A DNA stretch of 64,000 nt from Pelargonium x hortorum (taxonomy: Eukaryota > Streptophyta > Magnoliopsida > Geraniales > Geraniaceae). The notes below the pieces were generated by a model. That model saw nothing but the letters and a program-made list of their open reading frames with translations, was not told where the DNA came from and did not search any database. The first letter of the stretch is position 1. Every line of letters begins with the position of its first letter. The stretch is from contig JAYMTJ010000005.1 of assembly GCA_036897525.1 (NCBI GenBank), positions 124,001-188,000 on the forward strand. Direction: 5' to 3'. Position numbers and translations under genes: made by a program. Below, one piece after another: positions 57,794-64,000 of this stretch.

Positions 57794-59228
57794 GAATAAG
57801 TTAGGTTTATGCTTTTTCTTCGTGCTCTTTTACAAAATACTTCACAAGACAGAGTATTTTGTACCCTTATTTGGTTTTATTTACAGTTATTCATTTAGGT
57901 TTTAGCTGTCATTTTTTCGTACACTAAAGAGTAGTGCTTTAGATTTATACAAATACGGAGTTATGATCCATAAGGGACTTTTACCCCAGATTACCTTCAT
58001 TAGTATCAGAACTGTGCCCCTTTACCATAACCGAGTACTCTCGGCTTGTGCCACTTCCTATTGGGACTCGGCCATAATAGTATTCTATAAGCGCCTTTTA
58101 CTACAAGAATCCTACACGGAGTTCCCAGTCCTTATTTGATATATTATCTGTCAACTTTGGCAAGGAATCTAAAAACTTTTTAGGTGTAGTTACTTAAGGA
58201 AGCTGGGTTGAATGCTACTATAGAGAATTTGAATGACGGGAGAATAAACTAGATTGCGTTGTTTGAGTTTTCGTTTTTTTGTTTTTTGTACTTACCTTGA
58301 ATCGAAAAAGGCCCCTCTTGAGTGAGGAACTCTTATACTTTATTTTGTGAAAGAGAGTAGCCTGCGTTTGAGAAATCCCAATTCTGCAGCTTTGGAAAAG
58401 TCTGCTCAGAAACTGAGTAATTAAATTAGATGGGAAGTCTACGAGATCCCCGAGGATTATATTGTTCTTTTTCCATCAACAACGAACCTTGCAAAAGGAC
58501 CCGTTTGTGGAAGTATTGTAGTAATAACAAATACTTTCAATTTAGGCCCAAAACTGAAGCTACTCTTGCTGAGTAATTGCTATGCCTATAATATTATACG
58601 CAAACTTGCATAGATATTTATGTAATTAGTTAGTTAGCACAGTAAGCTAAGCAAGGGTTCTAAGGGAAGGGTACTCCTCTAACTTTTAGCACCCCTTGTC
58701 CATTCTAACTGTAAACAACATAATCTACACTAGAAAGTCTTGAACCAAAAAATTTATATTTAAATGAAAGGAGTTTCCACTATTCATTTCTTGCCAATAC
58801 CTTGTATTATAAGATATATATTTTACTTGAAAATGAGATTGGTAGTAGAGTAGGCTAAAAAACCTTGGAGTTCGAAAGTAAAACAAAGATATTATGTAAA
58901 GTAGATATATAAAACTAGACTGAGGATGGCGCAGTAATACATGTTTGCTAGAAAACAGAGGTAAAAGGTAATGTATAAGAATCTTAAAGAGTAAAGTCCG
59001 ATATATTACTTTTTTTATTTTTATAGAATTTACCGTCGAAGCGGGTCCTTTATGTTATGTTCTAACCGACCCGACAAAACCTCCCTTACCTAACCCTTCT
59101 TATTATATAAGAGACCCGAGAAAGACCAACCGGTATAAAATAAAACTTTGAGATACAAGTGCAACCCCATGAGGGAGCAAGCTTAGGACTAAAGGTTCCA
59201 TAGAGAGAAGTTTAACAAGTGAAAACTA

Positions 59229-59300
59229 GACTTTAATACTATTGGTAGAGCACCCCTTTATCTAAAAAAATGCCATTGGTTCAAAGCGAGTCTTGAAGGG
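59229..59300 (+). pseudogene. tRNA-like relic
   Basis: ATTGGTAGAGCAC looks like the second half of a D-arm. A TTCAAAG loop with stem ATTGG/CGAGT (4 of 5 pairs) follows at the right distance. The anticodon stem is gone and the acceptor ends do not pair. It is probably a tRNA remnant, with identity unknown. Confidence 0.35.
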
Positions 59301-61270
59301 TAAGGATACTACCTAAAATAAGCCGAAATTCTTTAAAAGAGGAGACCCTCTTTAATTTAAATTCGATTGGATTCTAGGCAGAACACAGCAGCTGCAGAGT
59401 ACAGCAGCTGCAGAGTACAGTAACACACTAAGGGTTCTAATTCCAAACCACCCCTAAGAACCCACTTTCAAACTTAAAAGAGTCTGCCCTAAGTTACTAA
59501 TTGTAAATTATACACTTTAAGTAAATAGTTTCGAAAGTAAGGATCACAAATACCGATTCAACAAAACCAGTCCCAAAGTTCTTAAAAATTCTTTCATTTA
59601 TCTACAGTTTAGAGGCCTGCTTGGGGATATTCAAAATTTTAGGGTCAGGATTTTACCATATCTACTTATTCATTAACAAATTCTCTTATTCCTTGACTTT
59701 TAGAATTTAGAACTGCTTTAACTTAAACTGAAATTCAGGAAATCTATCTTAGTTTCATATTCATAGTCGGATCTCTTTTTCCTACTTGTGCAAGGTCCTT
59801 TTTTTTTTTTTCTTGCTAGAATAATCTATAAGAGAGAGTTCCTTACTCAGAAATTGCTAAGCCCTTTTTATAAACGGAATGAGGCTGGAGACGCTTGTGA
59901 ATTCTTGTTTAATCCATTTTAGTTATCAAGACGAAAAAGCACAACTAAGAAGTAATCCATTTTGTCTAAAATAAGCTAAAGTATATGGAGCCTGCCCTAC
60001 TCCAAAAACTGAAATGAAGCTCATATTTTATAAAGAATCTGGATAACCATTTTAAACTAGAAGGATTGCTTGGTTTTAAGGTTATTTGTATACTTTATCA
60101 GTATTACCCATGAATTCAAAAAGCAGGAATCCCTAACAGCTTACCCCCGTTGCCCGTTCAGGCTAAACCCCTTCCGGGAAACATTTACAACTTGTGCACA
60201 TTGAATTCGTTCCTCAGTTTAAGGAATTTGAATCTTATAACGAAGCTTATGCCTACAAGGCAGGTTTTTTATTCTTTAGTATCAAATAATGAATGAGTAC
60301 TTTTCTTACTTGTTTGCTGAAACCTAAAACCCTATTCTAGAAGAAAAGTGAGGAAACTCAAGTAAAAACCGAGAACCCAAAATGTAAGAGGACACATTAA
60401 AATAAGAGTTTTATAGGAATATTTCCACTATGCATAGGGTATCCATAAAACAGAAGGATAGCCTAATATGAGGTTAGTAATGAGATAATGCAATGTTTAT
60501 ATTTAACTAAAGAAAATTCTGTGTATCAAGTCTATACTATAGTTTAACGAGATCCACTCCCCGGCACTTTTAGACTTAAGCTTTATCATCCTAGTTTACA
60601 AAAAGTACTAGACTACAGAGTTCTTTATATACTTTTCACTTTTTTTAATAACTACTATAGAATAGCTATAGTTATTAATACTTTCTTACTATAATCCATT
60701 AGGTACACTAATTTCATTAATAAGCACAGGGAACCCTACCACCAAGAATACACTATCAAGACAGGTCTAGCTCCTAACAACAGAGTTTCTACTGCTCCTA
60801 ATATGATAGATATAAAAAGCTTTTCCTAAGATTCTGATACAGATAGCTCATATGAAATAAGATAAGTCATAAGAAATCTGTGGGTATATAGGTATCTATG
60901 TATATTCAAAACGCTATCAAATATTATACCCTCCTTCGGATGCCTTCAGTCGGGGCGGTAATCGACCTATACGCATACGTATGTGCATGTTATAAGTACA
61001 GGCTATTCCTCTATACTCTACTTCTTCCTTTCCCTCAAGCAAAATCTTTCCTCCCTTTTAAACACCCAGAACTTGAACCAACAAGATTCAATAGCTTTGC
61101 GGGGTGTTCTACAAAAAGTATTCCATCCTACATGTTTAGCTGTCTAATTTATAAAGAAGAGTTAGCAGTTAGTAAAATGGAAATTACGTATATACAAAAC
61201 TAGTAAACTTTTGATTCTTTTAATTACAAGACTCTCAAAGAATGCTACTGAAAGAGAACCCTTTCTCTCA
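59301..61270. other. Gene-free spacer
   Basis: No gene is recognised. It contains the 16-bp tandem at 59385-59420 and a 101-codon plus frame at 60898-61203 that has no family signature. Minus-strand positions 61063-61125 show GTAGAACAC and a TTCAAGT loop, weakly like a tRNA, but the spacing is off and I do not call it. Confidence 0.5.
59385..59420 (+). repeat. Tandem repeat, 16-bp unit, 2.25 copies
   Basis: The unit ACAGCAGCTGCAGAGT occurs twice perfectly, then ACAG. Each unit contains the palindrome GCAGCTGC. Zero divergence means a recent event. Its G+C content (about 56 percent) is high for this window. Confidence 0.9.
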
Positions 61271-61342
61271 GTTTGCTCAGCTGAGTTGGTAGAGCAAAGG
61301 TTCATGGAATCCGCATGCACAGGTTCAAGCCCTACTGGATCG
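61271..61342 (+). pseudogene. tRNA relic, CAT-like anticodon region
   Basis: All segment lengths fit a tRNA (7-2-4-8-4-1-5-7-5-5-5-7-5-7), with a near-normal D-arm (GCTG-AGTTGGTA-GAGC, 3 of 4 pairs) and a TTCAAGC T-loop. The anticodon loop TCATGGA contains CAT one base out of register, so tRNA-Met or tRNA-Ile(CAU) ancestry is plausible. The 3' end CCTACTGGAT also recalls plastid trnI(CAU). The acceptor keeps at most 2 of 7 pairs and the T-stem 3 of 5. It is non-functional as drawn. Confidence 0.5.
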
Positions 61343-64000
61343 CTTATATAGAACAGAATAATAGTTTATAGTGTAGGCCTGTATTGCCCGCGAGAGTATT
61401 TGTAAATGAAGAAAGTGAACTATGAAATTATAATTATAAGAATAGGAAAGTCTTTTATGTAATTGTAAGATCCAGAGAAAGGCCGGGGTCTAGTATAAAG
61501 GAATTTCAATATTAATACCTGGTAAAAGCGGAATCGTCATTATATACATCCAAACAAAATTCACCTTCGGTTAGATATCTCGTTTAAAGTCTCTAGAGCT
61601 AGGGAGTAGAAAAAAAAGGAGTTCTGTGGTTCCAAAAGCCATTTAAACATTGGAATTTGTACAGAATAAAAGCAGAAATTTGCATTTTCTTTCACCTAGT
61701 TTTGACTTCAGTTAGGTTTTCAGAGATAGAAGATAGATATAAATTCCTTCCTATACTACACTGTTATAGAGCCCATTTTCAATTTAGTAAGTTTGACTTT
61801 AGAATCAAAGGAAATCTCAGTAATCAGGATAAGTAAAGTCTTACAATTAGGAGTACCTCCAGTAGGGTGTGTTAGCTCTCCCCCTTATTTTGCGCTCTAA
61901 TGAAAGGCCTACTATATTCTACTTTATTTTGGTAGTTCAAGGTTTAATATTATACATTCTTAATAGACCCCTTTTAGTTTACTATAAGGAGTAAACCCAT
62001 AAGTTTCCGGATTCGTTATATATAGAATAAAAGCTAAACAAAGTGAAAGCAGTAGAGCCTAGAACCTAACACTAAAACAAGCAGAATATGAAGTCTGTCC
62101 TTTGGCCTTATCTCTCAGCCTTGACTAAAAACTCAAAAACAGGTGTGTCCATTAGTTTGATTCTTTCTTCCTAAGCCTTTTTAAGGAACTGAAGCAGAAT
62201 CCTTAGGGACAACACCCTGAGAGTTAACAAAGAATTTTTAACTTATACCCAATTCACAAGGACGTAACAAGAGTCGTGCATTTAATAAAGAAAATACGAT
62301 TTATTTTAGAGTTTCCTTTATAGGTATAGTATATCATCTATATTCGGTAATGATACTAATACACATTTTGATAATCTAATATTCGTTACCCAGAAAGAGG
62401 GCGATACAAAAAACTGTTAAGGATCCGGGTCCTCTCTAGTATACATATAATTATAATTACTGTGTTTTATTAAGTTAAGTTTCCGATTTTAATTACATAT
62501 ATTAAGAAGGAGTGCTATAGTTATACAATCAAGGAAAAACTAGATGCCTCTTTAACTAAAACCAAGAGCCCAGGTCTGATATGCCAATGTGAAATCCTAC
62601 CTAATTTAGGATTGATCACTTCAAAATCTAAACGAAAACCTTAAGTAGATTATGGCCACAATCTTTATTTATTATGCAACTAAATCCAGTCTCTTTAACC
62701 TTTTTTTGCTTGGTGCCCGTATTAGTTCAATTTCGTATTTATAAGCTACCCACTTTTCTGAAGTAAAGCTCGGTCATTTTACCTAGTTTCATTGAATTGT
62801 AAATATTAAAACATATAATAAGAACCCCTGAATACAAGAATTTTCAAATAAAATTGGATTGATAAAGGTTAATAATCGTGAATTCAATATCTAGATCAAA
62901 CTATAAACAAGCTATTACAATAAAAATGTCGAGAGAATTCAATTCTTGTTTCTTATAGTAAGTAAGAGTTCTACTACTATATAAAATTTTGTTTGACAGA
63001 CTACGTAGTAAGAACCTCTCTCTATATAATTAAGAGTCAAGAGAATACATGTACATAAAAATCCGGTAGAACCTTGCTTTTTTGAATGGTATGAGGGACT
63101 TTGCTAAAAAGTTTGACTTAACGGTTCCCTAACCTTTACATGGGCTTTTAATAATTCCGGTTTATTAGACCTAAAAGTTCCCTTAATTATAAGATAAAGT
63201 GTCTTTCAGAGCAGAGGATAACAGACAACCGCCGCAAAATTCCTGTAAGAGAATCAATAGATTGCAATTCTCCTAATAAAGTTCTCCTTGGGCGGGTAAC
63301 CCCTATTGTATAAAGAACTGTTAAGACATAGAAAGCTCTTTTCCAAGCTTTCGAGAAAGGATAGGTTATATATTTTTTTATATCGTAGAAAAGTATTCTG
63401 TTAATACCGACTACCTTTCCTAAATATCCCTAATTTTGGATTGCATAAACCTCTTGTATTATATGTAAAGCATTAATTTGATGGACTTACAAGGAAGAAA
63501 TAAGGAGTACCGCGGGATGCTTTTTGAAACGAATTATAGTACATAGTACGGTAACTTGATTTAACACTTACTTATAAAATAGATAAAATAGAAGTGTAAA
63601 GACAATACAATGAAGGGGGGCTTGAACTCAAGTCTTTTTTCTGGCAGCTATGTTAATAAATAGGTAAAGAATCAAGTTTACGATTCCAGACGTTAAGTAA
63701 ATAGTAAAGGATCCTTAGGAATTTTCTAATCTTGGAGCAAGGGTATCTGGTTTCCTAGTATAAAGTCATTTTAGTTTGTAATGATAGAAGTTTTCATGGT
63801 TGGAGAGTCGGGGATATTCACAAGACGGGCTGCAAAGACCGCTATTAAGCCCCATAAGAAGGCTCGTAAGAAAGGTGTACAACCAAGATAGTTATAGCAG
63901 CGATAGGTATTCGGAAGGATATTAAAATGAAGACAGCTTTTAGTAATAAAACAGGTATTAACAAGGTATGGCTAGGATAGGTATTATACAGAGTAAGAGT
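61343..64000. other. Gene-free spacer to the window end
   Basis: No gene is recognised. The last 220 bases are purine-rich on the plus strand. A 36-codon frame from ATG 63781 to TAG 63891 encodes a very basic tail (RRAAKTAIKPHKKARKKG). It resembles no ribosomal protein I can name, and its length is not significant. The CATAAGA...GTAAGAAAG...AAGATA order near 63852-63890 recurs at 157-200, hinting at a diverged repeat. A T-arm-like TTGAG-TTCAAGC occurs on the minus strand near 63622-63635, but its stem is too poor to call. Confidence 0.5.

Larger units (their letters stand above)
54931..59228. other. Gene-free spacer after the tRNA-relic group
   Basis: No gene is recognised. Positions 55290-55690 are less AT-rich and strongly pyrimidine-rich on the plus strand, so the minus strand is purine-rich as many coding strands are. 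All frames are nevertheless broken and nothing is recognisable. A D-arm-like hairpin (GGTC-CATTGGTA-GACC, minus strand) lies near 57035-57050. The TTAA microsatellite is at 57768-57793. Confidence 0.5.

Noticed and set aside
61063-61125. tRNA-like pattern on the minus strand (GTAGAACAC, TTCAAGT loop)
   Set aside because: Distances between arms do not fit a tRNA, and the anticodon loop cannot be placed.
60898-61203. 101-codon plus-strand frame
   Set aside because: No recognisable domain, and the composition follows the local DNA. Its right part lies opposite a weakly tRNA-like stretch and is probably incidental.
1-64000. rRNA genes, group I or II intron cores, CRISPR arrays, insertion sequences, LTR or other virus-like elements
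   Set aside because: I looked for conserved rRNA motifs, intron domain V, regularly spaced identical repeats, terminal repeats with transposase frames, and reverse transcriptase motifs, and saw none. This was a reading by eye, so short fragments may have been missed.

Overview
This window looks like non-coding DNA from a very large, gene-poor organelle genome, most likely mitochondrial and of plant or algal type. Base composition is about one third G+C by eye. I recognise no protein gene, rRNA, intron core, insertion sequence, phage or virus element, or CRISPR array. The longest ATG-started standard-code frame is 120 codons (54215-54577, minus). A hand estimate for random DNA of this composition gives about one open run of that length in 64 kb, so the frames look like chance. 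The organelle assignment rests on the tRNA sequences: one clean bacterial/organellar tRNA-Cys(GCA), a tRNA-Asp(GUC)-like gene close to the plant and algal organelle form as I remember it, and several decayed tRNA-like sequences. The exact lineage cannot be fixed from this window. An algal plastid or another protist or fungal mitochondrion remains possible.

Layout. Positions 1-10.2 kb are AT-rich spacer with short diverged repeats, including a local duplication at 8.7-9.1 kb. A complete trnC(GCA) lies at 10190-10261. From 10.3 to 50.4 kb there is spacer with dispersed repeats, perfect palindromes, microsatellites, two G+C-rich islands (about 34.8 and 46.45 kb), one weak tRNA-like fragment (27.65 kb), and one reading frame at 33.83-34.15 kb that is open only if TGA is read as Trp. 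From 50.4 to 54.9 kb five tRNA-like sequences lie within 4.5 kb; two more follow at 59.2 and 61.3 kb. These look like a decayed tRNA cluster, with trnD the best preserved. The rest is spacer.

Two pervasive patterns stand out. First, there is a family of strongly diverged modules, roughly 50-300 bp, seen near 2.55, 5.9-6.2, 36.2-36.5, 36.8-37.05, 39.7, 42.85 and 43.4-43.7 kb. Second, there are very many short G+C-rich mini-palindromes (G-run, 0-4 bases, C-run, often GGATCC or GGGCCC cores, flanked by A/T tracts). No genes can be shown to work together here; the only gene with good evidence of function is trnC.
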